A stretch of 64,000 nucleotides of DNA from Gammaproteobacteria bacterium (lineage in GTDB: Bacteria; Pseudomonadota; Gammaproteobacteria; SZUA-229). The position numbers and the translations under genes are program-made. Below the pieces are notes generated by a model. It saw only the letters and a list, made by a program, of their open reading frames with translations. It made no database searches and was not told where the DNA came from. The stretch spans positions 140,349 to 204,348 of the forward strand of contig JAGXGK010000015.1 in assembly GCA_024636785.1 (NCBI GenBank). The letters run 5' to 3'. This document shows positions 39,728-50,651 of the stretch, piece after piece (position 1 is the first letter of the stretch; the number at the start of each line of letters is the position of its first letter).

Positions 39728-40609
39728 TCAGGTATGGTTGCCGTTGAGTATCTCCAATAAAGCATTCGCCGGGCTGGAACGGGTTCTGGCTTTGTGGAAT
39801 ACCACGCCCAGCTCGCGCTGCATTTTGCCGGTTTTGACCGCTACAATTTTCAGTGACGCATCGAGCATGGAGTCGGGAATCACGCCCCAGCCCAGTCCGG
39901 TTTCGACCATGGCCTTGATGGTTTCCAGATAATTGGTCTCCATCAAGATATTGCTGTGCTCATCGAGTTGCAGGGCGCGGTTGATCAGAGCGCGGGTATA
40001 GGTGTCGCTCGAGGGCAGAATCGAAGGCTGTTGCAGCAGCTGTTTGCGACTAACTTTTTCTTTTGACGCCAGCGGATGATCAGCGGCCACCACGCAGTGC
40101 ATGGGGTCGTGCCAGATCGTTTGCAGCGTCAGCCGGGCATCGGGCTGGCTGGGCAGGGTGACGATGCCGAGTTCGATCTCGCCGTGCAATACCTGCTGGC
40201 AGGCCTGTTCGGAATCCATGAATTGCAGCTCCAGATCGACCTCGGGATATTGCCGGGAAAACTGCCGCAGCACCGCAGGCAGGCGATGCAGGCCGATGTG
40301 ATGGCTGGTGGCGAAGCGCAGGTGGCCACGGGTGGTCTGGCGCAGGTTGCTGATGATGCGCTCGCTCTCTTCGAGCTCGTCGAGAATGCGTCGATAGCCA
40401 GGGATGAGTGCCTGCCCGGCTTCGGTGAGCTGCACGCTCTTGCCGATGCGGTCGAACAGCTTGATGTCGAGAAACAGTTCCATGGCCTGGATGCGTTTAC
40501 TGATGGCGGGCTGGGTCAGGTGCAGGCGTTCGCCAGCGCGCGAGAAGGAGGCGGTTTCACTGACGGCAAGAAAAGCGCGAATGTTCTGGATGTCCATGCG
40601 CATTATCAT
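39728..40609 (-). CDS. LysR-family transcriptional regulator, divergent from leuC
   Basis: MRMDIQNIRAFLAVSETASFSRAGERLHLTQPAISKRIQAMELFLDIKLFDRIGKSVQLTEAGQAL. Confidence 0.93.
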   Translation of the reverse strand: MIMRMDIQNIRAFLAVSETASFSRAGERLHLTQPAISKRIQAMELFLDIKLFDRIGKSVQLTEAGQALIPGYRRILDELEESERIISNLRQTTRGHLRFATSHHIGLHRLPAVLRQFSRQYPEVDLELQFMDSEQACQQVLHGEIELGIVTLPSQPDARLTLQTIWHDPMHCVVAADHPLASKEKVSRKQLLQQPSILPSSDTYTRALINRALQLDEHSNILMETNYLETIKAMVETGLGWGVIPDSMLDASLKIVAVKTGKMQRELGVVFHKARTRSSPANALLEILNGNHT

Positions 40610-40734
40610 ATAACAATATGGAATGAATATTATAAAAATAATGAATTTGTGTTATTGATGATTTGGGGCTAATCTCATCCTCAAGATATTTCACGTGTGT
40701 GAAAAACGAACGCCGACAGCTAAGAGTGAATCCG

Positions 40735-42132
40735 ATGAGCGCTAAAACTTTATACGACAAATTGTGGGATGCACACGTGGTGCGCAGTGAAGACGATGGT
40801 ACCGCCCTGCTGTACATCGACCGACATCTGGTGCACGAGGTGACTTCGCCGCAGGCCTTTGAAGGGTTGCGCATCGCCGGGCGTAAACCCTGGCGCGCGG
40901 ATTCGGTGATGGCAGTGCCTGATCACAACGTACCGACCACCGACCGCAGCGCCGGTATCGAAGATCCGGTGGCGCGTTTGCAGGTGCAGACGCTGGACAG
41001 TAACTGTCAGGAATTTGGCCTCAATGAATTTGTCATGTCCGACATCCGCCAGGGCATTGTCCATGTCATCGGTCCGGAGCAGGGCGCGACCCTGCCGGGC
41101 ATGACCGTGGTCTGCGGTGATTCGCACACCTCCACCCACGGCGCCTTCGGTGCGCTGGCTTTCGGCATCGGCACCTCCGAAGTCGAGCACGTACTGGCGA
41201 CCCAGTGCCTGTTGCAGAATAAAAGTAAAAACATGCTGGTCAGTGTTGATGGCAAGGCCGCTGATGGTGTCACCGCAAAAGACATCGTGCTGGCGATTAT
41301 CGGCGAGCTCGGCACCGCCGGTGGCACCGGTTATGCTATCGAATTCGGTGGCGAGGCGATCCACGCGCTCAGCATGGAAGGGCGCATGACGGTGTGCAAC
41401 ATGGCCATCGAAGCCGGTGCCCGCGCCGGTATGGTGGCCGTCGATGCCACTACCATTGACTATGTGAAAGGCCGACCCTACGCGCCGAAGGCGAAGCTCT
41501 GGGATCAGGCGGTAGCCGAATGGCAGGATCTGCATTCCGATGCCGGTGCGAAATTCGACAAGACAATTCATCTTGATGCTGCCGCCATCAGGCCGCAGGT
41601 CACCTGGGGCACCTCACCGGAAATGGTGGTGGCAATTGATGATGTCGTGCCCGATCCTGATCAGGAAAGCGACAGCGTCAAGGCCGAGGGCATGCGCAAG
41701 GCGCTGACCTATATGGATCTGAAAGCGGGTACGCCGATTAAAGACATTGCTGTTGATAAAGTCTTCATCGGCTCCTGTACCAATTCGCGCATCGAAGATC
41801 TGCGCGCCGCGGCCAAAGTCGCGGCAGGCAAGCAGGTGGCGGCGAATGTGAAGCTGGCGATGGTGGTGCCGGGTTCGGGGTTGGTGAAACAGCAGGCGGA
41901 AAAAGAGGGGCTGGATAAGATTTTCCTCGCTGCCGGTTTTGAATGGCGCGAGCCGGGCTGCTCTATGTGTCTGGCTATGAATGCTGACCGGCTGGAGCCG
42001 GGTGAGCGTTGTGCCTCCACTTCAAACCGCAACTTTGAAGGCCGTCAGGGTGCCGGCGGGCGCACCCATCTGGTAAGTCCGGCGATGGCGGCAGCGGCGG
42101 CCATCGCGGGGCATTTTGCCGATATAGATTAG
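40735..42132 (+). CDS. leuC: 3-isopropylmalate dehydratase large subunit
   Basis: [65 protein letters not shown]. Confidence 0.98.
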   Translation: MSAKTLYDKLWDAHVVRSEDDGTALLYIDRHLVHEVTSPQAFEGLRIAGRKPWRADSVMAVPDHNVPTTDRSAGIEDPVARLQVQTLDSNCQEFGLNEFVMSDIRQGIVHVIGPEQGATLPGMTVVCGDSHTSTHGAFGALAFGIGTSEVEHVLATQCLLQNKSKNMLVSVDGKAADGVTAKDIVLAIIGELGTAGGTGYAIEFGGEAIHALSMEGRMTVCNMAIEAGARAGMVAVDATTIDYVKGRPYAPKAKLWDQAVAEWQDLHSDAGAKFDKTIHLDAAAIRPQVTWGTSPEMVVAIDDVVPDPDQESDSVKAEGMRKALTYMDLKAGTPIKDIAVDKVFIGSCTNSRIEDLRAAAKVAAGKQVAANVKLAMVVPGSGLVKQQAEKEGLDKIFLAAGFEWREPGCSMCLAMNADRLEPGERCASTSNRNFEGRQGAGGRTHLVSPAMAAAAAIAGHFADID

Positions 42133-42206
42133 TAGTTATAAATTAAATTGAGTTTTTAGCGCAGAGACGCATCGTTTTCGCGCTGAGCCATAACAGGTAA
42201 AGAATT

Positions 42207-42842
42207 ATGCAGGCATTTACACAGCACACCGGTATCGTTGCACCCATGGATCGAGCCAATGTCGATACCGATGCGATTATTCCGAAACAGTTTTTGAAAT
42301 CGATCAAGCGGACCGGTTTCGGCCCCAATGCATTTGACGACTGGCGTTATCTGGATAAGGGCGGCCCGGATATTGATAATGCCACGCGCCGAGCCAATCC
42401 GGATTTTGTGCTGAATCAGCCGCCGTTTGATAAGGCGACCATTCTGGTCGCCAGAGAAAACTTCGGCTGCGGTTCCTCGCGCGAACATGCGGTCTGGGCG
42501 CTGGAGGATTTTGGTTTTCGCGCGGTGCTGGCTCCCAGCTTTGCCGACATCTTTTTCAATAATAGTTTCAAGAACGGCCTGTTGCCGATGGTGCTCGACG
42601 CCGAAACGATCGATTTCATTTTTAAGGCCATCGCGCAAAAGCCGGGTTTTGAAATCACCATCGATCTGGAAACGCAGACCCTCACTATGGAAGGCTATGC
42701 GCTGGTTAAATTTGAAGTGGATGCGTTTCGCAAACACTGTTTGCTGCACGGTCTGGATGACATCGCCCTGACGTTGCAGCATGCGGATGAGATCAAAGCC
42801 TATGAGAAAAAGAGAAGCCAGGAGACGCCGTGGTTGTTTTAG
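42207..42842 (+). CDS. leuD: 3-isopropylmalate dehydratase small subunit
   Basis: [54 protein letters not shown]. Confidence 0.98.
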   Translation: MQAFTQHTGIVAPMDRANVDTDAIIPKQFLKSIKRTGFGPNAFDDWRYLDKGGPDIDNATRRANPDFVLNQPPFDKATILVARENFGCGSSREHAVWALEDFGFRAVLAPSFADIFFNNSFKNGLLPMVLDAETIDFIFKAIAQKPGFEITIDLETQTLTMEGYALVKFEVDAFRKHCLLHGLDDIALTLQHADEIKAYEKKRSQETPWLF

Positions 42843-42854
42843 TAGCGCGGTCCA

Positions 42855-43418
42855 ATGAAGCATCCGCTTAACTGGCTCGGTGTTTTTGTCGGGGCGCTGC
42901 TGGTCGGCTGCGCGGCTGGCCCGTCGGTATTTGTTCCAGTCGCGCCTTCGGCAGAAAACGCTTCGGTAGTCTATATATATCGACCGTCCAAAACCGCGAA
43001 TATGATGCTCTCGCCGGCGGTGAGCGTTGCTGGCAGCAAAAGCTTCGAGATAAAAAATGGCCAGTATAAGCGGCTGACGCTGTCGCCGGGAAAATACACC
43101 GTAAGGCTGGCGGCGACCGAGGGCAACACCCCTGCGGTCGAGCACGATTTAGAGGTTGCCGAAGCGCAGATTTATTACCTGCGGGTGGAAGCTTCGCTCA
43201 AGCTGGGGCCAGGCGAAGGCTACCAGCCTTACCGGCGTAAGTTTGAGTTGCTGACGGTGCCGGCTGAAAAGGCGCACCTTGAGATCGCGGCCTGTACCGA
43301 TATGGATGGCCGGGATAAACAGAAGAGCGCGGCAACAGAGGTTGACGACAAAGCGCGCGGAGCAGGCGATGAGGCGGTATTCTCGGTGGAGAAAACCACC
43401 AATCCATTCTCCCGCTGA
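42855..43418 (+). CDS. Lipoprotein, DUF2846-like
   Basis: Lipobox GALLVGCAAG; ASVVYIYRPSKTANMMLSPAVSVAGSKSFEIKNGQYKRLTLSPGKYTVRL. Confidence 0.78.
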   Translation: MKHPLNWLGVFVGALLVGCAAGPSVFVPVAPSAENASVVYIYRPSKTANMMLSPAVSVAGSKSFEIKNGQYKRLTLSPGKYTVRLAATEGNTPAVEHDLEVAEAQIYYLRVEASLKLGPGEGYQPYRRKFELLTVPAEKAHLEIAACTDMDGRDKQKSAATEVDDKARGAGDEAVFSVEKTTNPFSR

Positions 43419-43514
43419 CAGACAGTAGATTGTTATTAACGTATAATTGATTGATTTTATTGGGCGCCTTAATGTGCGCAGTATAGACAAACCAACAGGA
43501 AAACCGGGTTAGAT

Positions 43515-44585
43515 ATGAATAAAAAAATTGCAGTTCTGCCGGGTGACGGCATTGGCGTAGAGATTATCGCTGAAGCGGTTAAGGTGCTGGAGCATCTAAA
43601 GAGCGAAGGCCTCGATGTGGAATTGAGCGAAGCGCCCGTGGGCGGTGCCGGTTACGATGCCGCGGGCAAGCCGTTGCCTGATGAAACCCTGGCGCTGGTG
43701 AAACAGGCCGATGCCATTTTGCTGGGCGCGGTTGGCGGCCCACAGTACGAAAATCTGCCCAGAGAGCTGCGCCCCGAACGGGGTCTGCTGGGTTTGCGCT
43801 CCGAGCTGGGTCTGTTCGCCAATTTGCGCCCCGCGATTTTATATCCCCAGCTGGCCGAGGCCTCCTCATTAAAAGCCGACGTGGTTTCCGGCCTGGATAT
43901 CATGATTGTGCGCGAGCTGACCGGCGGCATCTATTTCGGTGAGCCGCGCGGCATCCGCACTAATGCCGACGGCGAGCGCGAAGGATTTAATACGCTGGTT
44001 TATAGCGAACCGGAAATAGATCGCATTGCTCGTGTTGCCTTTGATATCGCCATGAAGCGTGGCAAGCAACTGTGTTCAGTGGATAAGGCTAATGTGCTGG
44101 AAGTCTCCGAACTGTGGCGCGAAGTGGTGAAGAATGTCGGCGCGGAATACGACGAAGTCGAGCTCAGCCACATGTATGTCGATAACGCCGCCATGCAGCT
44201 GGTGAAATGGCCGAAACAGTTTGATGTCATGGTTACCAAAAACATGTTTGGTGATATTCTTTCCGATGCCGCAGCCATGCTCACCGGTTCAATCGGCATG
44301 CTGCCCTCGGCCTCACTGGATGCTAACAGCAAGGGCATGTACGAGCCGATTCACGGCTCGGCGCCGGATATCGCCGGCAAGGGCGTGGCCAATCCGTTGG
44401 CCACCATTTTATCGGTGGCGATGATGTTGCGTTACAGTCTGGATGAGCCAGTGCTGGCCGACAGGATTGACGCCGCCGTCGGGCGCGTGCTCGACAAGGG
44501 CCTGCGCACACCGGATATTATGACGGCCGGTGGCAGACAGATTGGCACCGTGGAAATGGGTGAGGCTGTTCTGGCGGAGCTTTGA
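43515..44585 (+). CDS. leuB: 3-isopropylmalate dehydrogenase
   Basis: [63 protein letters not shown]. Confidence 0.98.
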   Translation: MNKKIAVLPGDGIGVEIIAEAVKVLEHLKSEGLDVELSEAPVGGAGYDAAGKPLPDETLALVKQADAILLGAVGGPQYENLPRELRPERGLLGLRSELGLFANLRPAILYPQLAEASSLKADVVSGLDIMIVRELTGGIYFGEPRGIRTNADGEREGFNTLVYSEPEIDRIARVAFDIAMKRGKQLCSVDKANVLEVSELWREVVKNVGAEYDEVELSHMYVDNAAMQLVKWPKQFDVMVTKNMFGDILSDAAAMLTGSIGMLPSASLDANSKGMYEPIHGSAPDIAGKGVANPLATILSVAMMLRYSLDEPVLADRIDAAVGRVLDKGLRTPDIMTAGGRQIGTVEMGEAVLAEL

Positions 44586-44702
44586 TTATCTATCTATACT
44601 GCACGCATTTTTTAAACCATTTGCGTGCATCGGGGAGCAGGGGTTTTGGTTCCCATCCCTCAGTAGCATGGTTTAACAACAAATTTAAGATTGGGGAAAA
44701 TT

Positions 44703-45725
44703 ATGAGTAAAACATTTGATGTTGCAATAGTGGGCGCCACCGGCGCTGTAGGCGAAACCATGCTATCCATTCTGGCTGAGCGTAATTTCCCGGTGGGCAA
44801 GGTGTATGCACTGGCCAGCAGTCGCTCGGCGGGCAAGCGCGTCGAATTCGGCGACAAAATGCTGGTGGTGAGCGATCTGGCGGAGTTTGATTTTTCCAAA
44901 GTACAAATCGGCCTGTTTTCCGCGGGTGCCTCCCTTTCTGAAAAGTATGCACCGATCGCTGCTGCCGCCGGTTGCGTCGTCATTGATAACACCTCGCAGT
45001 TTCGTTATGACGAAGAGATTCCGCTGGTGGTGCCGGAAGTCAATCCGCACGCCATCGCGGGCTACAAAAAACACGGCATCATCGCCAATCCTAACTGCTC
45101 TACCATTCAGATGCTGGTGGCTCTGAAGCCAATTTATGATGCAGTGGGTATCACCCGCATCAACGTTGCCACCTATCAGGCGGTTTCCGGTACCGGCAAG
45201 GAGGCGATCTCTGAGCTGGCCAATCAGACGGCGGCGCTGCTGAACGGGCAACCGGCTAAATGCGAGGTCTATCCCAAACAGATCGCTTTTAATGCGTTAC
45301 CGCAGATTGATGTATTCATGGATAACGGCTACACCAAGGAAGAGATGAAAATGGTCTGGGAAACACGCAAGATTTTTGAAGATGAGGCCATTATGGTCAA
45401 CCCCACCGCAGTGCGTGTGCCGGTTTTCTACGGCCATTCCGAAGCGATACACATTGAAACGCGCGACAAGGTCAGTGTGGAAAGAGTGTTCGAACTGCTG
45501 ACAGCGGCTGATGGCGTGACTGTTCTGGATGAGCATAAGGATGGCGGTTATCCCACAGCAGTGACTGAAGGCGTTAACAGCGACCCGGTTTATGTAGGGC
45601 GTATTCGTGAGGATATTTCTCATGAAAAGGGCGTCGATATGTGGGTAGTTTCGGACAATGTCAGGAAGGGCGCTGCATTAAATAGCGTACAAATTGCTGA
45701 AATTTTGATAAAAGAATATTTATAA
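44703..45725 (+). CDS. asd: Aspartate-semialdehyde dehydrogenase
   Basis: MSKTFDVAIVGATGAVGETMLSILAERNFPVGKVYALASSRSAGK; IANPNCSTIQMLVALKPI. Confidence 0.97.
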   Translation: MSKTFDVAIVGATGAVGETMLSILAERNFPVGKVYALASSRSAGKRVEFGDKMLVVSDLAEFDFSKVQIGLFSAGASLSEKYAPIAAAAGCVVIDNTSQFRYDEEIPLVVPEVNPHAIAGYKKHGIIANPNCSTIQMLVALKPIYDAVGITRINVATYQAVSGTGKEAISELANQTAALLNGQPAKCEVYPKQIAFNALPQIDVFMDNGYTKEEMKMVWETRKIFEDEAIMVNPTAVRVPVFYGHSEAIHIETRDKVSVERVFELLTAADGVTVLDEHKDGGYPTAVTEGVNSDPVYVGRIREDISHEKGVDMWVVSDNVRKGAALNSVQIAEILIKEYL

Positions 45726-45857
45726 CCTATAGTTAGGCCAGTAAAGTTAATGTGTCTTCTTAAGGTGCATGATTAGAATAACAACAATAAAAGCTGTTGA
45801 CCAGGAACGAAATGCGGTGAGTTCCTGTGAGAAAAGAGCAAATAAAGGGGAAATGCA

Positions 45858-48827
45858 GTGCGTAAATTGATCTTTACCTTAGCGTTCGGGACGATATTAC
45901 TTCCCAGTCATGGATTTGCTCTGGGGCTGGGCGAAATTGAAGTCAATTCGGCGTTAAATCAAAAGCTTGCTGCTCGTATAGATCTGCTTTCAGCAGCGCC
46001 CGAAGAAGCTGAATCGTTGCTAATCAGTCTGGGTTCGCGGGAAGAATTTTTGCGCGCGGGACTGGATCGCCCCATGGTATTGAACACGCTGAAATTCGAT
46101 ACTCGAGTTGAAAATGGTGATGTCTTTGTTGATGTCACTTCGCCTAAACCTATTCGTGAGCCCTTCCTGAATTTTCTCCTAGAAGTCGATTGGCCTCAGG
46201 GCCATTTGATTCGTGAATACACCATTCTGCTCGATCCGCCTGTATTTATGGGTCGCCGGGACAGCCAGGCGGCACCTGCTTCAGGCCGCCCTGCCATGCA
46301 GGCTGCGGACAGCCGGGCTCCATCGACCGGTGCTTCCGTCCCTGCCGCATCGGCTCCGGCGCCAATAGCTGCTGAAGCCTATGCGCCGAAATCCACACCG
46401 TCGAGCAGTTATGCCGCACCGGCGGAACGGCGTGTGCAGGAGGGAGATACCGCCTGGAGTCTGGCTAACAGCATGAGGCCCGATGCCTCCGTTTCCACCC
46501 AGCAAATGCTGCTGGCGCTGTTACGGGCTAATCCGGGCGCGTTCATTAATGACAACATCAACGGTCTTAAACGGGGTTATATTCTGCGCACGCCCGATGC
46601 CGGCGACATTAAGGTGGTCAGCAGCGAGGAAGCCCGGGCGATAGTGCGCCAGCAGAATGCCATGTGGCGTGAATATCAGCAGTCCTCGGTCAGCGACGAA
46701 CCGGCTTCCGCTCTTAATGATGATCGCAGCAAGCCGGATTCCGGCTCTACCGTCGCTACCAGTAATAATTCACGTCTCGCTATCGTCAGTGCCGGCACCG
46801 GTTCTTCCGCGGAGAACGAAAGCAAAAACCCATCCGAGCTGAGTGCCAGTGAGTTGCGTGAGCAACTGGCACTAGCGCGTGAACGTATTGAGACCGAACG
46901 GGTAGAAAAAGAGAACCTGCAGAAGCAGGTAAGCTCCTTAGGCCGGCAGGTGGATAAGATGAAGAGCTTGCTGTCCATCGAAGATGACGCTCTGGCGGAA
47001 ATTCAGTCTGTTGGTATGTCATCCGAAGAGATGAACGCTGTCGATCAAGCCGCGGAAGTCGCTGATGAAAAAGCGGTAACGGAAATCGATGCGGAGATCA
47101 AAGCACAGGATACATTGAAGACTGAGACGGAAGATGAAGCCGCCGAGATTGTTGCTGACGGCGAAGCAGTATTTACAGACGAAGCGTCGGAGCCGGTTGC
47201 GGTGGTCGCTCCGGATACTGAGCTCATGATGGACGAAGCGACATCGGCTGAGTCTGACTATGTCCAGAAAAAAGACACAAGCCTGATTGGTACCCTGCTC
47301 GACAACAGAATGCTGCTTGCTGGCCTGTTGCTGCTGCTGCTGATTATTGGCGCTCTCGCCTATCTGGTTAAGCGTCGCCGCAATAACGCCTCTGATGAAG
47401 CTGAAGAATCCGGCAATAGCAGGGCTTTCGCAGTCAGCGAGGAAAATGCGCTGGAAGATGTTGCTGACACTATTGACGCTGAATCGATTGATGAGGTAGT
47501 GAGCGATGAAGAAGTCAAAGCCTCCATGGCCGAAGCGGAGTCTAAAGAAGAAGAGTTTGATGCTGAAACGACCATGATTCTGTCTTCCGATACCGATTCC
47601 GACGTGACCAGCGAGAATGAGTTTCAGGCCGAGGAGCCGGATGATGTGCTGGCAGAGGCCGATGTCTACCTGGCTTATGGGATTTATCAGCAGGCTGAAG
47701 AGCTGCTGGAAGCGGCGATTGCAGAGTATCCGGACAAGGACTCATACCGGGTCAAGCTGGCAGAGACCTTTTTTGCGAGCAAGAATGCCAAAGCCTTAGA
47801 GAAACTGGGCGTAGAGATGAAGCAGCGCCTGGGTGATGAAGAGAGCCCTGCCTGGATCAAAGTGGCGGCAATGGGCAAGGAGCTATGTCCTGATGCCGAG
47901 GTATTCCAGCAGGCCGATCTGGATATCGATCTGGACATTAATGACCTGATGCCCAAATCACCTGAACCCATGGATTTTGATCTGGGCGATATTGATGACA
48001 GCGGCGCGGATGAAAGTGTACCTGAGCTGGATATGGACTTTGATGCACCACTGGATGATTCGAGCGAAGAGAATAACTTCGATTTGCCCTCTCTGGAAGA
48101 GACCCCCGACGAACTCGAATTTGATCTAAGTGAAACCGATGCTATAGAAGAAGCTCCGGCAGAAACATCTGCTCTGGAAGATTTGGAAGAGCCTGAAGCG
48201 CTGGATGAGCTTGAGTTCGATATGAGTGAAGCAGCCACTGAGGAAACTGAGACAGAGGACGTGGCCACGGAACTCTCCTTTGATGATGACGAAGAAGAGG
48301 AATTTTCACTCGATATTGAAGCTTCAGAGCTTGATCTGGAAGATTCAGCTGAAACTGATGAAGCGGATCTGAATTTTGATATGCCCATGGATGCCGCAAC
48401 TGAAACTGAAGAAGCCGTAGCGGTCAACGAGACGGAAGAAAAAGATGATGGGCTGGACATGGATTTAAGTACGGACATGTCGGACGAAGTCACACCGGTC
48501 AATAAGACGGAAGAAAAAGATGACGCGCTGGACATGGACTTCAGTCTGGATATGTCGGAAGAAGGTGACGTGGAAACCGAAGAGGGCGAGTTTGACCTTT
48601 CCGCCGAAGCCGCTGACTATGATCTTTCGGATGACGATGATCAGGGAGGCATGGATCTGACAGAGCCATTGGATGCAGATGAAATCAATACCAAGCTGGA
48701 TCTGGCCAGGGCCTATCTGGATATGGGCGACCATGAAGGCGCGCGCGATATCCTCGAAGAAGTAGTGGAAGGCGGCAATGCCGAGCAGAAGAAGGAGGCA
48801 GAAGATTTAATGGCGCAGGCAGGTTAG
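45858..48827 (+). CDS. fimV: FimV/HubP-family polar hub protein
   Basis: LGLGEIEVNSALNQKLAARIDLLSAAPEEAESLLISLGSREEFLRAGLDRP; LysM-like segment; TM helix; acidic repeat region; C-terminal NTKLDLARAYLDMGDHEGARDILEEVVEGGNAEQKKEAEDLM. Confidence 0.95.
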   Translation: MRKLIFTLAFGTILLPSHGFALGLGEIEVNSALNQKLAARIDLLSAAPEEAESLLISLGSREEFLRAGLDRPMVLNTLKFDTRVENGDVFVDVTSPKPIREPFLNFLLEVDWPQGHLIREYTILLDPPVFMGRRDSQAAPASGRPAMQAADSRAPSTGASVPAASAPAPIAAEAYAPKSTPSSSYAAPAERRVQEGDTAWSLANSMRPDASVSTQQMLLALLRANPGAFINDNINGLKRGYILRTPDAGDIKVVSSEEARAIVRQQNAMWREYQQSSVSDEPASALNDDRSKPDSGSTVATSNNSRLAIVSAGTGSSAENESKNPSELSASELREQLALARERIETERVEKENLQKQVSSLGRQVDKMKSLLSIEDDALAEIQSVGMSSEEMNAVDQAAEVADEKAVTEIDAEIKAQDTLKTETEDEAAEIVADGEAVFTDEASEPVAVVAPDTELMMDEATSAESDYVQKKDTSLIGTLLDNRMLLAGLLLLLLIIGALAYLVKRRRNNASDEAEESGNSRAFAVSEENALEDVADTIDAESIDEVVSDEEVKASMAEAESKEEEFDAETTMILSSDTDSDVTSENEFQAEEPDDVLAEADVYLAYGIYQQAEELLEAAIAEYPDKDSYRVKLAETFFASKNAKALEKLGVEMKQRLGDEESPAWIKVAAMGKELCPDAEVFQQADLDIDLDINDLMPKSPEPMDFDLGDIDDSGADESVPELDMDFDAPLDDSSEENNFDLPSLEETPDELEFDLSETDAIEEAPAETSALEDLEEPEALDELEFDMSEAATEETETEDVATELSFDDDEEEEFSLDIEASELDLEDSAETDEADLNFDMPMDAATETEEAVAVNETEEKDDGLDMDLSTDMSDEVTPVNKTEEKDDALDMDFSLDMSEEGDVETEEGEFDLSAEAADYDLSDDDDQGGMDLTEPLDADEINTKLDLARAYLDMGDHEGARDILEEVVEGGNAEQKKEAEDLMAQAG

Positions 48828-48869
48828 TCTTAAACCTAAAGCTTCGAAAATACGGGCTTATCGTTTAAA

Positions 48870-48905
48870 ATAAAAACGGCATCTTAAATAGGTGCCGTTT
48901 TTATT
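48870..48905 (+). terminator. Rho-independent terminator after fimV
   Basis: AATAAAAACGGCATC-TTAAATA-GGTGCCGTTTTTATT. Confidence 0.85.
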
Positions 48906-48926
48906 GGTATTTTAGAAAAAAATATT

Positions 48927-49119
48927 CACCGCAGAGGGCGCAGATTTAAACAAAAGCATTCACCGCAGAGGCGCAGAGACGCGGAGAAACCTTTGTTTTT
49001 TATTTATCATTTAACATCAATCTTGTGCATGGTAAACGTTAAGGTAAGCAATCGGTTTTTGAATAAATCTACTACGGCTTTTCTCTGCGCCTCCGCGCCT
49101 CTGCGGTGAAAAAAGGTTT
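48927..49119. repeat. Palindromic CACCGCAGAGGCGCAGAGA-type intergenic repeat
   Basis: caccgcagagggcgcag, caccgcagaggcgcagagacgcggagaaacc and inverted ttttctctgcgcctccgcgcctctgcggtgaaaa. Confidence 0.8.
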
Positions 49120-49157
49120 TAGTCACCATATACAAATTCAAGTCAGAACAATTCAAA

Positions 49158-49949
49158 ATGACAACATCACGCATCGCTATCGGCATTGAATATAATGGCA
49201 GCCATTTTAATGGCTGGCAGATTCAGGCGCGCGATGCCCGCACCGTTCAGCATGAAGTGCAGCAGGCGCTGAGCAGGATTGCGGTGCATCCGGTGAGTCT
49301 GATCTGTGCCGGGCGCACCGATACCGGGGTGCATGCCACGGCGCAGGTGGCGCATTTTGATACCAGCGTCGAGCGTGAGCTCAAGGCCTGGGTGATGGGC
49401 GGGAACAATCATCTGCCTGAAGATGTCAGCATTATATGGGCGAAAAAAGTCGACGAAAATTTCAGCGCACGCTTCAGCGCGACCCGGCGCAGCTATCGCT
49501 ATGTGATTTTGAATCGCCTCGCCAGAACCGCGATACACAGCAAACAGGTGACCTGGATTTACGATACTCTGGATGTCGCGCTCATGCACGAAGCGGCGCA
49601 GGCGCTGCTGGGCGAACAGGATTTTTCCGCCTTTCGATCATCCAAATGTCAGGCCAGCCATGCGCACCGGATCATGAATTCGGTTCACGTATTCCGCGAA
49701 GGTGAGTATATTTATCTGGACATCTGCGCCAATGCTTTTCTGCACCACATGGTGCGTAATCTAGTCGGTTCATTGCTGATGATCGGCAGGGGTGAACGGC
49801 CGGTAAGCTGGATGGGGGAGCTGCTGAAACTGAAAGACCGGACTCAGGCCGGACCCACTGCGGCGGCGGCGGGGCTGTATCTGGTTGCGGTACAATACCC
49901 GCAGGAATATGACCTGCCATCCACTGGCTTTTTGCCGCGATTTGCTTAA
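49158..49949 (+). CDS. truA: tRNA pseudouridine(38-40) synthase
   Basis: RIAIGIEYNGSHFNGWQIQ; ICAGRTDTGVHATAQVAHFDT; NAFLHHMVRNLVGSLLMIGRGE. Confidence 0.97.
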   Translation: MTTSRIAIGIEYNGSHFNGWQIQARDARTVQHEVQQALSRIAVHPVSLICAGRTDTGVHATAQVAHFDTSVERELKAWVMGGNNHLPEDVSIIWAKKVDENFSARFSATRRSYRYVILNRLARTAIHSKQVTWIYDTLDVALMHEAAQALLGEQDFSAFRSSKCQASHAHRIMNSVHVFREGEYIYLDICANAFLHHMVRNLVGSLLMIGRGERPVSWMGELLKLKDRTQAGPTAAAAGLYLVAVQYPQEYDLPSTGFLPRFA

Positions 49950-49982
49950 CTGCAGGATAACTTTGCTTAACTACAGGATAAC
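49941..49982 (+). repeat. 21-bp tandem duplication in the truA-trpF junction
   Basis: tttgcttaactgcaggataac followed by tttgcttaactacaggataac (1 mismatch). Confidence 0.92.
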
Positions 49983-49983
49983 T

Positions 49984-50628
49984 ATGTCTTATACGCGTGT
50001 TAAAGTATGCGGAATTACCCGAACAGAAGATGCGCTGCACGCGGCAGCCGAAGGCGTGGATGCCATCGGTCTGGTTTTTTACCCGAAAAGTCCGCGTTTT
50101 ATTAGCGCCAGTCAGGCCGCCGATATCTGTCGCAGTCTGCCGGCATTTGTCACCAGTGTGGCGCTGTTCAAAGATGCTGATGCCGAAACGGTGCAGCAGG
50201 TGCTGGCGCAGGTGCCGGTCGATCTGTTGCAATTTCACGGCAGTGAGAGCGCCGAATACTGCCGTCAATTTGGCCGACCCTATATCAAGGCATTGGGGAT
50301 GGCGGGTGAATCGGTAGTGCCGAAACGGGTCGAGGCCTATCACGATGCCCGCGGCCTGTTGCTGGACGGCCATGCGCCGGGGGCAGCCGGGGGTGGCGGT
50401 GAGAGTTTTGAATGGAGCCTGATTCCCGCTGATGTGGGCTATCCACTGATACTGGCGGGCGGGCTTGATGCCACCAACGTGGCCGAGGCGATCAGGATCG
50501 TGCGCCCCTATGCCATTGATGTCAGCAGTGGCGTGGAGAGCGACAAGGGCATCAAGGATGCCGCGCTGGTGACGGCATTTATGAACAGGGTGAGACAGGC
50601 GAATCGTGAAATCAATGAAACCAACTGA
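49984..50628 (+). CDS. trpF: Phosphoribosylanthranilate isomerase
   Basis: [62 protein letters not shown]. Confidence 0.97.
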   Translation: MSYTRVKVCGITRTEDALHAAAEGVDAIGLVFYPKSPRFISASQAADICRSLPAFVTSVALFKDADAETVQQVLAQVPVDLLQFHGSESAEYCRQFGRPYIKALGMAGESVVPKRVEAYHDARGLLLDGHAPGAAGGGGESFEWSLIPADVGYPLILAGGLDATNVAEAIRIVRPYAIDVSSGVESDKGIKDAALVTAFMNRVRQANREINETN

Positions 50629-50651
50629 GAAACCAACAGGCACAGGCGAGA

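Noticed and set aside
40750-41571. 273-aa minus-strand ORF
   Set aside because: Antisense shadow of leuC.
42156-43145. 329-aa minus-strand ORF
   Set aside because: Antisense to leuD and the lipoprotein gene; no recognisable family.
47687-48535. 282-aa minus-strand Ser-rich ORF
   Set aside because: Antisense shadow of the acidic fimV repeat region; low-complexity composition, no start context.
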